Positions 27,059-36,573 are shown, numbered from the stretch's first letter. The stretch: DNA of 64,000 nt from an uncultured Bacilli bacterium (GCA_934149245.1 CAKPER010000005.1:1-64000), one strand, 5' to 3'. Numbers and translations: made by a program. The notes: a model not told the origin generated them from the sequence alone.

Positions 27059-28363
27059 ATGCAAAGATTTATAACTGAAAAACTAATTAAATGGAAGGAT
27101 AGTAAAGATAGAAAGCCTTTAATTTTAAAAGGTGCAAGACAAGTTGGTAAGACATATATATTAAAGGAATTTGGAAAAAATAATTATGATAATGTGGCTT
27201 ATTTTAACTTTGATCATGATGATGGACTAGCTGAATTATTTTTAAATACTAAAGATCCAAAAAGAGTTATTGAACAACTATCTTTGGCAAATGGTAAAAA
27301 AATAAATCCAAATACAACATTAATTATATTTGATGAAATACAAGAATGTTCTAATGCATTAAATTCTTTAAAGTATTTTTGTGAAGAAGCAAGTGAATAT
27401 CATGTTGCTTGTGCTGGATCACTTCTTGGAATAAGACTTTCTAAAACATCTTTTCCTGTTGGTAAAGTAGATTTTTTGAATTTATATCCAATGACATTTA
27501 GTGAATTTTTAATTGCTGATAATTCTGAAAATTTAGTATTAGTTATGAGGCAAACTAAAGATATAAAAGAGATTCCTAAAATTTTTGAAGATAGATTGAT
27601 AGAAAAATTAAAAATATATTATATTATTGGTGGAATGCCAGAGGTAGTATACAGTTGGGTTAATGATAAGGATATAGAGAAAGTTAATAAAATTCAAAAA
27701 AATATTTTAGATTCCTATGAAAATGACTTTTCAAAACATACTGAAACAAGTGAGGCAAATAAGATATCTTTAATATGGAATGGAATACCATCACAATTAG
27801 CAAGAGAAAATAAAAAGTTTGTATATCAGGTGGTAAAGGAAGGCGCTCGTGCTAGAGAATATGAAGGTGCATTAAATTGGCTAAATGCTGCTAATTTAAT
27901 ATCTAAGTGTTATTTAGTAAAAAAATGTGCTTTTCCTTTAAAAGCATATCATGATTTGTCTGCTTATAAGATTTATATGAATGATGTAGGACTTTTAAGA
28001 AGAATGTCTAATTTAGATAGCAGAATTATTTTAGGTGGCAATAAACTTCTAGAAGAATTTAAAGGTTCTTTCACTGAAAATTATGTTGCTAATGTGTTAA
28101 ATTATTTGTTAGATGAATCTCCTAATTATTATACTTTTGATAGAAACGAAATAGATTTTGTAATACAAAGAAATAATAAAATAATTCCAATAGAAGTAAA
28201 GTCTGATAAAAGTACTAATCATAATAGTTTAACAAAGTATAATAATAAATTTAATAGTGAAATATCACTTAGGTTTTCATTAAATAACTTAAGTAAAGAT
28301 GGTAAAATAATTAACATTCCACTTTACTTTATAGAGTATATTAATGATTTAGATCTAGATTAA
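27059..28363 (+). CDS. AAA ATPase with DUF4143 and nuclease-like C-terminus
   Basis: 434 residues. AAA_14-type ATPase with Walker A GARQVGKT (25-32) and Walker B LIIFDEIQ, a sensor region CAGSLLG, then a DUF4143 region, and a C-terminal segment with NEIDFVI followed by IPIEVKS, the D...ExK pattern of PD-(D/E)xK nucleases. Such proteins are very common in gut Bacillota and Bacteroidota, often as accessory genes; their biological task is not established. It has its own promoter and repeat-bearing control region and no coupled partner gene. Confidence 0.85.
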   Translation: MQRFITEKLIKWKDSKDRKPLILKGARQVGKTYILKEFGKNNYDNVAYFNFDHDDGLAELFLNTKDPKRVIEQLSLANGKKINPNTTLIIFDEIQECSNALNSLKYFCEEASEYHVACAGSLLGIRLSKTSFPVGKVDFLNLYPMTFSEFLIADNSENLVLVMRQTKDIKEIPKIFEDRLIEKLKIYYIIGGMPEVVYSWVNDKDIEKVNKIQKNILDSYENDFSKHTETSEANKISLIWNGIPSQLARENKKFVYQVVKEGARAREYEGALNWLNAANLISKCYLVKKCAFPLKAYHDLSAYKIYMNDVGLLRRMSNLDSRIILGGNKLLEEFKGSFTENYVANVLNYLLDESPNYYTFDRNEIDFVIQRNNKIIPIEVKSDKSTNHNSLTKYNNKFNSEISLRFSLNNLSKDGKIINIPLYFIEYINDLDLD

Positions 28364-28663
28364 TAAAAGTTAATATTACAATAAATAGTAGATGTAAAGG
28401 TATAGATATGAAAAAATTTAATTTAATTTAAAGAAGAAATACTTAGTGTCTTAAATTTAGAGGATAAGAAAAAATTTGAAATAATTACTAATGGTAACTA
28501 AACTCAACAGGAGCTGGAGGAAGTAAAATTATTGATTTTAATAAAAGTGATTTAATTTTTACTTAGATGATAAATATAAAATTAAATTAATTAAAAATGG
28601 ATATGGGATAAGAAATTTATCTGGTATCTTTTTATTTTTGCTAAAAATCATATTTTAATACAT
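28364..28663 (+). pseudogene. Decayed coding remnant of unknown origin
   Basis: A small ATG frame near 28408 stops at once, but codon-like stretches continue in shifting frames: KEEILSVLNLEDKKKFEII, then GAGGSKIIDFNKSDLIF, then DDKYKIKLIKNGYG. Each is broken by a stop or a frame change. This looks like a gene eroded by several indels. The family is not recognised. Confidence 0.35.
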
Positions 28664-28686
28664 AAAAAAAGCCCATTAAAGGACTT
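28664..28686 (-). terminator. Terminator of tRNA-Glu
   Basis: Read on the minus strand, AAGTCC and GGGCTT pair with one wobble around a TTTAAT loop and run into seven T residues, just past the 3' end of the tRNA. Confidence 0.75.
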
Positions 28687-28698
28687 CTGAATACATTA

Positions 28699-28774
28699 TG
28701 GTGACCAATATGGGATTTGAACCCATGAATGTAGCCTTGAGAGGGCTATGTGTTAACCACTTCACCAATTGGCC
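28699..28774 (-). tRNA. tRNA-Glu (anticodon CTC)
   Basis: The minus strand folds as a 76-base tRNA with encoded CCA. Acceptor GGCCAAT pairs with ATTGGTC; D stem GTG/CAC; anticodon stem TAGCC/GGCTA with loop CTCTCAA giving CTC, which reads GAG; T stem ATGGG/CCCAT with loop TTCAAAT. A second, TTC-reading glutamate tRNA must exist elsewhere for the much commoner GAA codons. It stands alone, pointing against the flanking genes, at the edge of an accessory-looking stretch. Confidence 0.93.
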
Positions 28775-28847
28775 AATGACATTATCATTCTATCATATTT
28801 TTTTTCACTTTTCAAGTAACTTACTTTAAAAAAATAAAATTATGTTG

Positions 28848-28853
28848 TATAAT
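28848..28853 (+). promoter_or_regulatory. -10 box before the ComN-like/secDF operon
   Basis: Consensus TATAAT, 18 bases before ATG 28872, in the gap after the divergent tRNA gene. No clear -35. Confidence 0.5.
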
Positions 28854-28871
28854 GAAAGTGTGGTGATAAGT

Positions 28872-29120
28872 ATGTATGAATATAAAAGTCAAAGAGAGTT
28901 ATATTTAAGTTTGATACCTGCTTTGAATGTTAAATTAAGATTATTAAAAAATAGTGATTATAAAAATATAGATAAAATAGATATTTGGAACTATTTAAAG
29001 ATTAGTAAGTGGAAAAATAGTATTAATTTAACAATATCAGAGATGGTGAATGATATAATTCATGCTGATAATAAAGATATAGATATTTATCTAAAAAAAT
29101 ATAAAAAAAATTATAGTTAG
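28872..29120 (+). CDS. ComN-like post-transcriptional regulator family protein
   Basis: 82 residues from ATG 28872 behind GTGGTGAT; an upstream ATG at 28842 would put the start ahead of the -10 box. The Lys- and Ile-rich sequence with DIWNYLKISKWK in the middle and an all-helical prediction fits the small family that includes Bacillus ComN (YrzD). That gene is also found next to secDF in Bacillus, as here, ten bases upstream. ComN controls comE mRNA in B. subtilis; the target here is unknown. Confidence 0.6.
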   Translation: MYEYKSQRELYLSLIPALNVKLRLLKNSDYKNIDKIDIWNYLKISKWKNSINLTISEMVNDIIHADNKDIDIYLKKYKKNYS

Positions 29121-29130
29121 AGGGAGAAAT

Positions 29131-31530
29131 ATGGATTTAAGAGTTGTTTATGTAGTCTTAGCAGCTATAATATTGATAAGCTTACTATCTTATTTTAAGT
29201 TTAAAAAGAAAATAGTTAAGTTTTTATGCGCTTTTATAATGAGTATCTCTATTATAGCGGGATGTTTGTTATCATATAGCCCAATATTATCTAAGACTAA
29301 TTATGGATTGGATTTACAAGGTGGCTTTGAGGTGCTGTATCAAGTATCACCAATTAAAAAAGGGAAAAAGTTAGATAGTGATATGGTATATAATACTTAC
29401 CAATCTTTGGTAAAAAGAGTAGATATTTTAGGTGTTAGTGAGCCTGAAATTTCTATTGAGGGTGATGATAAGATTAGGGTAAAGCTTGCTGGTGTTACTA
29501 ATAAAAAAGAGGCTAGAGAAATTTTATCTTCAACTGCATCACTTACATTTAGAGATTCTACTGATCATTTACTTATGACAAGTGAAGTTTTAGGAGGAAA
29601 CGCTAAAGTAACAACAGATCAGTCGGGAAAACCTGCTGTAAGTTTATCAATTAAAGATAAAGATAAATTTTATGATGTAACCAGTAGTGTTTCTAAAAAG
29701 ACAAATAACGTAATAGTAATATGGCTAGATTATGATGAAGATAGTGATAGCTATTCAAGTGAAAAAGATAGATGCGGTGCTGATAGTAATTCTCATTGTT
29801 TAAGTGCTGCTACAGTATCTCAAGGATTCTCGAGTGATGTTATAATTACTGGAAATTTTACAGAAAAAGAGGCTAAAAGCCTAGTAGAACTTATTAATTC
29901 TGGAGCATTACCAACTAAACTTAAAGAAATTTCATCTCGTAGTGTAGAGGCATCATTTGGGGCAAACAGTTTAGACAAAACATTAACTGCTGGAGTAATA
30001 GGTATTAGTTTGGTAGTATTATTAATGATTGCAATATATCATTTTGCTGGTTTTATAGCAAGTATGGGAATTATTTTGTATACTGCTGTAACATTTTTAG
30101 TTTTCTATTTATTAAATGGTGTTTTAACACTTCCTGGAATAGCAGCAATGCTTTTAGGAATAGGTATGGCTGTTGATGCGAATGTTATTACTTTTGAAAG
30201 AATAAAAGACCAATTAAAGATAGGAAAAAGTGTAAAAGAAGCACTTAGTTTAGGTAATAAATCATCATTATCAAGTATAATTGATGCAAATATAACAACA
30301 ATGATAGCAGCTGTAATAATCTTTGTTTTAGGTCAAAGTTCAGTTAAAGGTTTTGCAACAATGCTAATAATAAGTGTAATAGTAACAATCTTGGTAATGG
30401 TAATATTTACTAAATTTATGCTAAAAATATTTGTAGATACTGAGTTTTTTGAAAATAAACCAAATCTTTTTATTGGTGTAAGTAAGAAAAAAATTCATAA
30501 ACAAGATAATATAGAAATACCATTTAAAAAATTAGAATTTGTTAGAAACAGAAAATATTTCTTTGCTATCACAATCATAATTGTAGTATTAGGATTTACA
30601 CTTACTTTGGTAAGAGGTGCTAATCTTGGAGTAGATTTTACTGGTGGAACTAGTATTACAGTTAATAAGAATTCTAAAGTTAGTCTTAATAAAATTAAAA
30701 ACGATATGAAAAAAGATGGCTATACTATAAAGAAACAAGAAGAAACTGACAGTGATATTACAATAGTAATAAAGGAAGTATTGAATAAGACACAGACAGA
30801 AAAATTAAGTAAAAGTTTGGAAAAAGAATATAATACTAATACAGATATATATACAGTTAGTAAAATAGTAAAACAACAATTAACAAAAAATGCTATTTAC
30901 TCAGTTCTCTTAGCAACGGTAGGTATTTTACTATATGTAAGCTTACGCTTTAAGTTTGATTATGCAGTTTCAGCTATAGTAGCATTAATTCATGATGTAG
31001 CTATAATAATTTTCTTCTTCTGTATATTTGAATTGGAAATAGATACAATGTTTATAGCGGCAATTTTGACGATTATAGGTTATTCTATTAATGATACGAT
31101 TGTTACTTTTGATATGATTAGAGAAAATTATGCTAAGAGATTAAAAGAAAAGGAAGAAAAAGTAAAAGAACAAAAGAAAGAAAATAAGAAGTTAGCTAAA
31201 GGAAAGACTATGTTGACTAAAAAGTTTACAGATGAAGATTTAATTGATTTAGTTAATGATAGTGTTAGAATTACATTCTTTAGAAGTCTTTTAACAACAA
31301 CAACTACATTAATACCAGTTTTATGTTTAATGGTATTAGGCGCCAAAGAAATTGTAAACTTTAATATTGCTTTATTTGTAGGTTTTATTGCAGGTGTATA
31401 TTCTTCAATATATATATCTAATCAGTTGTGGTTAGTATTAGAGTCAAAAAGATTAAAGAAACCTAAAAAAGAAAAGCCTAAAGATGATGATGAAATAGAA
31501 GAAATAAAAGTAAAAGGTGTAAATTGTTAA
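29131..31530 (+). CDS. secDF: Fused protein-export membrane protein SecDF
   Basis: 799 residues, the fused SecD-SecF form found in Bacilli. The SecD half starts with one helix, has the NYGLDLQGGFEV motif, the P1 domain and five further helices including GIGMAVDANVITFERIKD. The SecF half repeats the plan with LGVDFTGGTSI and TIIGYSINDTIVTFDMI. Twelve membrane helices in total. It uses the proton gradient to pull secreted proteins out on the far side of SecYEG. A basic/acidic cytoplasmic tail ends the protein. Confidence 0.96.
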   Translation: MDLRVVYVVLAAIILISLLSYFKFKKKIVKFLCAFIMSISIIAGCLLSYSPILSKTNYGLDLQGGFEVLYQVSPIKKGKKLDSDMVYNTYQSLVKRVDILGVSEPEISIEGDDKIRVKLAGVTNKKEAREILSSTASLTFRDSTDHLLMTSEVLGGNAKVTTDQSGKPAVSLSIKDKDKFYDVTSSVSKKTNNVIVIWLDYDEDSDSYSSEKDRCGADSNSHCLSAATVSQGFSSDVIITGNFTEKEAKSLVELINSGALPTKLKEISSRSVEASFGANSLDKTLTAGVIGISLVVLLMIAIYHFAGFIASMGIILYTAVTFLVFYLLNGVLTLPGIAAMLLGIGMAVDANVITFERIKDQLKIGKSVKEALSLGNKSSLSSIIDANITTMIAAVIIFVLGQSSVKGFATMLIISVIVTILVMVIFTKFMLKIFVDTEFFENKPNLFIGVSKKKIHKQDNIEIPFKKLEFVRNRKYFFAITIIIVVLGFTLTLVRGANLGVDFTGGTSITVNKNSKVSLNKIKNDMKKDGYTIKKQEETDSDITIVIKEVLNKTQTEKLSKSLEKEYNTNTDIYTVSKIVKQQLTKNAIYSVLLATVGILLYVSLRFKFDYAVSAIVALIHDVAIIIFFFCIFELEIDTMFIAAILTIIGYSINDTIVTFDMIRENYAKRLKEKEEKVKEQKKENKKLAKGKTMLTKKFTDEDLIDLVNDSVRITFFRSLLTTTTTLIPVLCLMVLGAKEIVNFNIALFVGFIAGVYSSIYISNQLWLVLESKRLKKPKKEKPKDDDEIEEIKVKGVNC

Positions 31531-31560
31531 AAATAGGGAATTACTTAATCTCTATTTTTT
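31529..31560 (+). terminator. Terminator after secDF
   Basis: AAAAATAGGGA and TCTCTATTTTT form a stem around a short A/T loop, with the T run at its 3' side, overlapping the secDF stop codon. Confidence 0.7.
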
Positions 31561-31569
31561 AATATTCTA

Positions 31570-31596
31570 TTGACAATACTTTGTAACTAGTATAAT
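31570..31596 (+). promoter_or_regulatory. Promoter of rel
   Basis: Consensus TTGACA (31570-31575) and TATAAT (31591-31596), both perfect, but with a spacer of only 15 bases. It lies 28 bases before the rel start. Confidence 0.6.
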
Positions 31597-31623
31597 CTTT
31601 TATTTAAGAATGGATGTGATACT

Positions 31624-33774
31624 ATGGATGAACATAAAAAAAATACAATAACAATAGAGGATTTGTTGGCAAAATTTAAACTTTATGATAATGATAAAGA
31701 TGATATAGATTTAATAATTAGAGCTTATAATTATGCTTATAAGAAACATTTTGGAGTAAAAAGAATAAGTGGGGATGACTACATAACTCATCCTTTGAAT
31801 GTTGCGATGATTTTAACGGATATCAATGCTGATGCTGAGTGTATGGCAGCAGCATTACTTCATGATACAATAGAAGATACTGATAGCACTAAAGAAGAGA
31901 TAACAAGGTTATTTGGTAGTACAGTTGCACTTTTAGTAGATGGAGTAACAAAGATAAATAGATTGCATTTTTCTACTACTAGCGAGCAGGTCGCAGCTAA
32001 TCAAAGAAAAATATTGGTTGGTCTTTCTGAAGATGTTAGAGTTATAATAATTAAATTAGCAGATAGACTTCATAATTTAAGAACTATTTATGTTATGCCT
32101 GTAGAAAAGCAGAGAAAGAAAGCTAAGGAAACTCTTGAAATCTTAACTCCTGTAGCAGATAGATTAGGTATTAATAAAATTAAGAGTGAGCTTGAAGATT
32201 TATCGCTACGCTATTTAAAACCAGATGCTTATTTTGATATTTTAGAAAAGTTAAATGCAAAGAAAACAGAAATGGATGCTGATGTTGCTGAAATGTTAAA
32301 TGATGTTTCAAGTTTACTTACTGAGCATAATATAAAACATGAGATTTTTGGAAGAAGTAAAAGTATATATAGTATTTATAAAAAAATGCAGAAGGGTAAG
32401 AAGTTTAATGATATTTATGATATCTTAGCTTTAAGAGTAATTGTTGATACAGAATCTGAATGTTATTTATCTTTGGGACTTATTCATTCAAAGTATAAAC
32501 CAGTTCCTAATAGATTTAAGGATTATATAGCAATGCCTAAGACTAATATGTATCAATCTCTTCATACAACGATTTTTGGTGCAGAGGGAAAACTTTTTGA
32601 AATTCAAATAAGAACGCATGAAATGCATAAAATAGCTGAGTATGGTATAGCTTCTCATTGGACTTATAAGGCTAAAGGTGGAAGTGTTAAGACTGTAAAA
32701 GATTCTATGGAACAAAAGCTTCAGATATTTAGAAATATTATGGAGATAAATGAAGTCTCTGATACTCCGGAGGAATTTATAAATAGTATAAAGCAAGAAG
32801 TTTTAACAACAGATTCTATATATGTATATACTCCTAAAGGAGATGTTATAGAGCTTCCTAAAAATTCTACTCCCATAGATTTTGCTTATAAAGTTCATAC
32901 AGAAGTTGGAAATACTGTAGTAGGAGCTATTGTAAATGATGCAATTGTGCCTTTAGATTATAACTTGAAAACGGGCGATATAATAAAGATAAATACAAGT
33001 AAATCAGCAAGACCAAATAAAGATTGGCTTAGTTTTGTTATAACATCTCAAGCTCGTAGTAAGATTAAAGCATATTATAATAAATTAGAAAAAGATGTTA
33101 ATTTAGAAAAGGGACAAGAGTTATTAGAGAGTGAATTAAGACATCAATCTCTTCCAATAGAAGATACATTAAGTAATAAAAACTTAGAAAAGATATTTAG
33201 AGAGTTAAATATAAAAAATATTAATGAATTATATTTAGGAATAGCTTCAAATAAATATACAGCCCAGTCAATTGTAAGAATAATAAGAAAAGAAGAAGAG
33301 GAAGCTAAGCCAAAGATTGGAAATCTTAAAGTACCTACTTCTAATAAAAATGATATTTTAGTAGAGGGTATGAATGATATAAAGGTAAATCTAAGTGGTT
33401 GTTGCAAACCTATACCAGGTGATAAAATAATTGGTTACATAACAAAGGGCTCTGGTATTACAATTCATAGAATTACTTGTAGTAATATTTCTGATTTAAG
33501 TGAAAGATTAGTAAAAGTTAGATGGAATAGTAATATTACCAAAAAATATTTTACAGATATTATTGTTCATACTAATACTTCTGATAATTTATTAGATATA
33601 GTTACAAAAGCTAATGCTAATGGAATAGGAATAGATAGTATTTCTACTATTAATAAAAGTCAATCTAAAATATATAGCATAACAGTATTAGTAGAAAATC
33701 TTGATAAGTTAAATAAATTTATAACTGAATTAAATAATCTTCCATTTACAATAGAAGTGGAGAGAATAAAGTAA
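31624..33774 (+). CDS. rel: Bifunctional (p)ppGpp synthetase/hydrolase Rel
   Basis: 716 residues, long RSH form. The HD hydrolase domain is intact (HPLNVAMIL; LLHDTIEDT with H80-D81; KLADRLHNL). The synthetase domain has GRSKSIYSIYKKM and DYIAMPKTNMYQSLHT. TGS (VYTPKGDVIELPKNSTPIDFAY), a zinc-finger-like region with NLSGCCKPIPGDKI and a C-terminal ACT domain follow. Makes and destroys the stringent-response alarmone, controlled through the ribosome. The next gene starts one base after its stop. Confidence 0.95.
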   Translation: MDEHKKNTITIEDLLAKFKLYDNDKDDIDLIIRAYNYAYKKHFGVKRISGDDYITHPLNVAMILTDINADAECMAAALLHDTIEDTDSTKEEITRLFGSTVALLVDGVTKINRLHFSTTSEQVAANQRKILVGLSEDVRVIIIKLADRLHNLRTIYVMPVEKQRKKAKETLEILTPVADRLGINKIKSELEDLSLRYLKPDAYFDILEKLNAKKTEMDADVAEMLNDVSSLLTEHNIKHEIFGRSKSIYSIYKKMQKGKKFNDIYDILALRVIVDTESECYLSLGLIHSKYKPVPNRFKDYIAMPKTNMYQSLHTTIFGAEGKLFEIQIRTHEMHKIAEYGIASHWTYKAKGGSVKTVKDSMEQKLQIFRNIMEINEVSDTPEEFINSIKQEVLTTDSIYVYTPKGDVIELPKNSTPIDFAYKVHTEVGNTVVGAIVNDAIVPLDYNLKTGDIIKINTSKSARPNKDWLSFVITSQARSKIKAYYNKLEKDVNLEKGQELLESELRHQSLPIEDTLSNKNLEKIFRELNIKNINELYLGIASNKYTAQSIVRIIRKEEEEAKPKIGNLKVPTSNKNDILVEGMNDIKVNLSGCCKPIPGDKIIGYITKGSGITIHRITCSNISDLSERLVKVRWNSNITKKYFTDIIVHTNTSDNLLDIVTKANANGIGIDSISTINKSQSKIYSITVLVENLDKLNKFITELNNLPFTIEVERIK

Positions 33775-33775
33775 G

Positions 33776-34786
33776 ATGATATATCCTAAATTTTTGCAGA
33801 AGTTTGATACGATCGCTGTTAGTGCACCATCTGATGGAAAGACAGATAAGTTGGATTTGATAAGGTTAGATAATGCTTATAGTAAATTGGAGAATATTGG
33901 CTTTAAGATAAAGGAAGATAGTAATGTTAGGGTAAGTATTAATGCTAGGAGTGCTAGTGCTTTAGTACGAGCTAAGAATATTTTAAATAATTTTAAAGAT
34001 AAGGATGCTAAGGCTATTATAAGTGCTAGTGGTGGAGAGTTTTTGATGGAAATTCTTCCATATATAGATGCAAATGTTATAAAAAATAACCCAACATGGT
34101 TTTGTGGTTATTCTGATAATACAGCTTTATCATTTTTTATAACTACAGCTCTTGATATAGCTACTATTTATTCAGATAATATAAGTTGTTTTGGAATGGA
34201 TAACTGGCATGATAGTGTTTACAATTTTTTAGAAGTATTAAAGGGAAATATTATAATTCAAAATAGTTTTTCAATGTACCAAAGTAATTATCTTGAATAT
34301 AAAACTGGTTTGGAAGGCTATAACTTGGATACTAAAGTTAATTGGTGTAATCTAAATAGGCAAAAGATAAGTATGAGTGGTAGGCTAGTAGGTGGATGTT
34401 TAGATGTTCTTTTAAACTTAGTTGGAACTAGGTATGATAAGGTTAGTGAATTTACTACTAGGTATAAAGATGATGGTATAATTTGGTTTCTAGAGAGTTG
34501 TGATTTAACAAATGAGCAAATAATAAGAGGATTATGGCAATTAAAAGAAGCTGGCTGGTTTAGCAGTACTAAAGGATTTATTTTTGGAAGAAGTGTATTT
34601 ACTAAAACTTATACTAATACAAGTTATGAGGATGCTATTAAAACATCTTTAGAAGAACTTGATGTTCCTATTATAATAGGTGCAGATTTTGGACATACGG
34701 CTCCTAGAATGACTTTAATTAATGGATCATATGCTAAAATAAAATCAATAGATGGAAAAGGAAGTATAGAAATGTTATTAAAATGA
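33776..34786 (+). CDS. S66 family LD-carboxypeptidase-like protein
   Basis: 336 residues. N-terminal DTIAVSAPSDG and the nucleophile motif GYSDNTALSFF (Ser in GYSD) mark peptidase family S66, with the Glu and His of the triad expected in FLESCD and GADFGHTAP. Members include LdcA, which trims muropeptide stems, and MccF, which removes microcin C toxin. Sequence alone does not decide between them. Directly downstream of rel with one base between, so co-transcribed. Confidence 0.88.
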   Translation: MIYPKFLQKFDTIAVSAPSDGKTDKLDLIRLDNAYSKLENIGFKIKEDSNVRVSINARSASALVRAKNILNNFKDKDAKAIISASGGEFLMEILPYIDANVIKNNPTWFCGYSDNTALSFFITTALDIATIYSDNISCFGMDNWHDSVYNFLEVLKGNIIIQNSFSMYQSNYLEYKTGLEGYNLDTKVNWCNLNRQKISMSGRLVGGCLDVLLNLVGTRYDKVSEFTTRYKDDGIIWFLESCDLTNEQIIRGLWQLKEAGWFSSTKGFIFGRSVFTKTYTNTSYEDAIKTSLEELDVPIIIGADFGHTAPRMTLINGSYAKIKSIDGKGSIEMLLK

Positions 34787-34874
34787 TATTTTGAGACTAC
34801 TGAAAAAGTCTATAAGACTTAAACTAAGTGATAGTTATAATGATTATAATATTAACATTTAGGAGGCTAAAGCT

Positions 34875-35063
34875 ATGAATGAAAGAGAATTGGATTCAAG
34901 CGTTAATGAATATAAAGAACAATATAAATCCAATAATTATGTGAGACAATTACAATTGGATATGGCTATTGGACTTCAAGAAGTCAATAATTTAAAACCT
35001 TCTAAATATTTAAAAAAACTATTAGAGGAAGAAGTAGAAGGTAATTTAACAATAGAAGATTAA
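34875..35063 (+). CDS. Small acidic protein of unknown function
   Basis: 62 residues behind a strong TTAGGAGG site at 34859-34866. Helical, charged, no membrane segment or cysteines. It ends in EEEVEGNLTIED. A TATAAT-like element lies at 34840-34850. No family recognised. The good ribosome site and codon use support a real gene. Confidence 0.6.
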   Translation: MNERELDSSVNEYKEQYKSNNYVRQLQLDMAIGLQEVNNLKPSKYLKKLLEEEVEGNLTIED

Positions 35064-35591
35064 TTTCTTCTTTTTTAGTTAGTAAAACTTTATTAAAATA
35101 TTTTAAGTTATTATTTAAATGTATTAATTTAATAGCTTTTTACAATATAATAATATATAGTCAAAATACAAAAAGCAATAATTTTATAAAAAAGTATTCT
35201 GCAAAATACAAAAAATAATGATTTTATAAAAAAGTATTCTACAAAATACAAAATTAAATTTTAGTAAATATTTTTAATTATAGTTATAATAATAAAAACA
35301 ATTAATTTTTGAAAGTAATTAAAAGATATTGTAGATTTTTTATTTGTATACGATAAAAGACAAATATTCTTCAGCGATGGAAAGAATTTGTAAAGGTATA
35401 ATCATAATGGTTAAATATTTTTAAGATATATTTCAGAAGAAATAAGAGCTTTTGAGATTTATAGAAAAGAGCCAAAATATAGAGAAAGAATAGTTAGATA
35501 TTTTGATTTTATTTTCCAATTTTTTCAACTGTCTTATATTTTTATATTCTTTTTTTTAGTTTTACATATAATTATATAGAAGGTGATCTAA
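35064..35591 (+). other. Long gap with a 40-bp tandem repeat and a decayed reading frame
   Basis: No intact gene. Left part: tandem repeat (listed separately). Right part: codon-like stretches such as KDIVDFLFVYDKRQIFFSDG near 35320-35380 and an open stretch SEEIRAFEIYRKEPKYRERI near 35440-35510, broken by stops and with no usable start. This looks like an old gene remnant that I cannot assign. Confidence 0.4.
35162..35253 (+). repeat. Tandem repeat, 2.3 copies of a 40-bp unit
   Basis: Unit 1 (35162-35201) and unit 2 (35202-35241) begin CAAAATACAAAAA and end TTTTATAAAAAAGTATTCT; they differ at only a few bases in the middle. A third copy breaks off after 12 bases. There are no unique spacers, so it is not a CRISPR. 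Confidence 0.85.
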
Positions 35592-35975
35592 ATGGGAAAT
35601 AGTAAAGTCGATGAATTTAAAATGTTTGTAAAAGCTAATCCTTTCTTGATAGATTATATAAAAAAGGGTAAAAAAAGTTGGCAGGACTTGTATGAAATAT
35701 ATGATATTTATGGTAGTGATGAAGAGTATTGGAATAAGTATTTAGAAGAAACCAAGCAAGATAATGACAAAAATAATGCAGAGAGAAATAATTCCACTTT
35801 TACTAATCATGTAGATGAACTAATTAAAATGGCTAAAAATGTAGATGTAGATAAAGTTCAAGAGGGAATTACTTCATTACAAAAAACTTTAGCTTTATTT
35901 GGAGATCTGTTTGCTAGTAAAAAGCCTACTAGTACGTATAATCCTCGTCCATTATATAAAAGGTTTGATGATTAA
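35592..35975 (+). CDS. ylbD: YlbD-like protein (spore-coat-associated family)
   Basis: 127 residues behind AAGGTGAT. KVDEFKMFVKANPFLIDYI and the KSWQDLYEIYDIYGSDEEYW segment match YlbD, a small protein assigned to spore coats in Bacillus. It is followed by YlbE-, YlbF- and YlbH (RsmD)-like genes in the Bacillus order, with ylbG missing. That conserved order makes the assignment much firmer. Whether it has a coat role here is open. Confidence 0.8.
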   Translation: MGNSKVDEFKMFVKANPFLIDYIKKGKKSWQDLYEIYDIYGSDEEYWNKYLEETKQDNDKNNAERNNSTFTNHVDELIKMAKNVDVDKVQEGITSLQKTLALFGDLFASKKPTSTYNPRPLYKRFDD

Positions 35976-36199
35976 TGCTTTATGATATTCAATATAAAAT
36001 AAATAGTGATATAAATTTAAAAAAATTTTTAAGAGAGAACTCTTATTGGTATAAAGAATTAAATAGAAATCCAGAGAATTTTAAGTATTTTGTAGAGGAT
36101 ATGAAAATAAAATATAAATTAACTCCTGCTGATAAAATTAATAGAACTGTAGAGAGTATAAATATGTTACAAAGCTTTTTAGATATTTTAAATAAGTGA
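35975..36199 (+). CDS. ylbE: YlbE-like protein
   Basis: 74 residues. The start overlaps the ylbD stop by one base (TAATG). RENSYWYKELNRNPENFKYF and a C-terminal helix are in line with YlbE, a family of unknown function next to ylbD in Bacillus. No membrane helix. Confidence 0.75.
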   Translation: MLYDIQYKINSDINLKKFLRENSYWYKELNRNPENFKYFVEDMKIKYKLTPADKINRTVESINMLQSFLDILNK

Positions 36200-36265
36200 T
36201 TGTTATAATTTTAGAGACAAATAGAATTAATTTTGGTAAAATATAATAAGAAAAGAGGTTTTGCT

Positions 36266-36565
36266 ATGAACGAGGTTATAGAAAAAACTTATGATTTAAT
36301 AGATGAATTAGATAATAGTGTAATTATAAAAGAACTACTTTTATATAAAAAAGAAATAACTCATAATAAGGAAATTCAAGAATTGTTATCTCGAGGAAAT
36401 AATCTAGAAGATGATTATGCTTTAAAAAGTATTAAGGAAAAGTTATATAGTTATAAGGAATATAAGAAATATATGGAAAATTATACTAAGTTAAGATATA
36501 TAACTATGGATATAAATAATAAAATAAATAGCTTAATTAATAATAAGAGTTGTCATAGGATATAG
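36266..36565 (+). CDS. ylbF: YlbF/YmcA family RNase Y regulator
   Basis: 99 residues from ATG 36266 after AAGAGG; a TTG further upstream is in frame but has no ribosome site. All-helical, beginning MNEVIEKTYDLIDELDNS, with the helical hairpin typical of the YlbF/YmcA (Com_YlbF) group. In Bacillus YlbF, YmcA and YaaT form an Fe-S complex that steers RNase Y. The next gene is rsmD, as in Bacillus. Confidence 0.78.
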   Translation: MNEVIEKTYDLIDELDNSVIIKELLLYKKEITHNKEIQELLSRGNNLEDDYALKSIKEKLYSYKEYKKYMENYTKLRYITMDINNKINSLINNKSCHRI

Positions 36566-36573
36566 GTGATATT

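Noticed and set aside
34800..34874. Small hairpin AAGTC/GACTT before the 62-residue gene as a riboswitch or terminator
   Set aside because: Five base pairs with no T run and no conserved aptamer features.
35162..35253. 40-bp tandem repeat as a CRISPR array
   Set aside because: The units touch each other with no unique spacers, and no cas genes are nearby.
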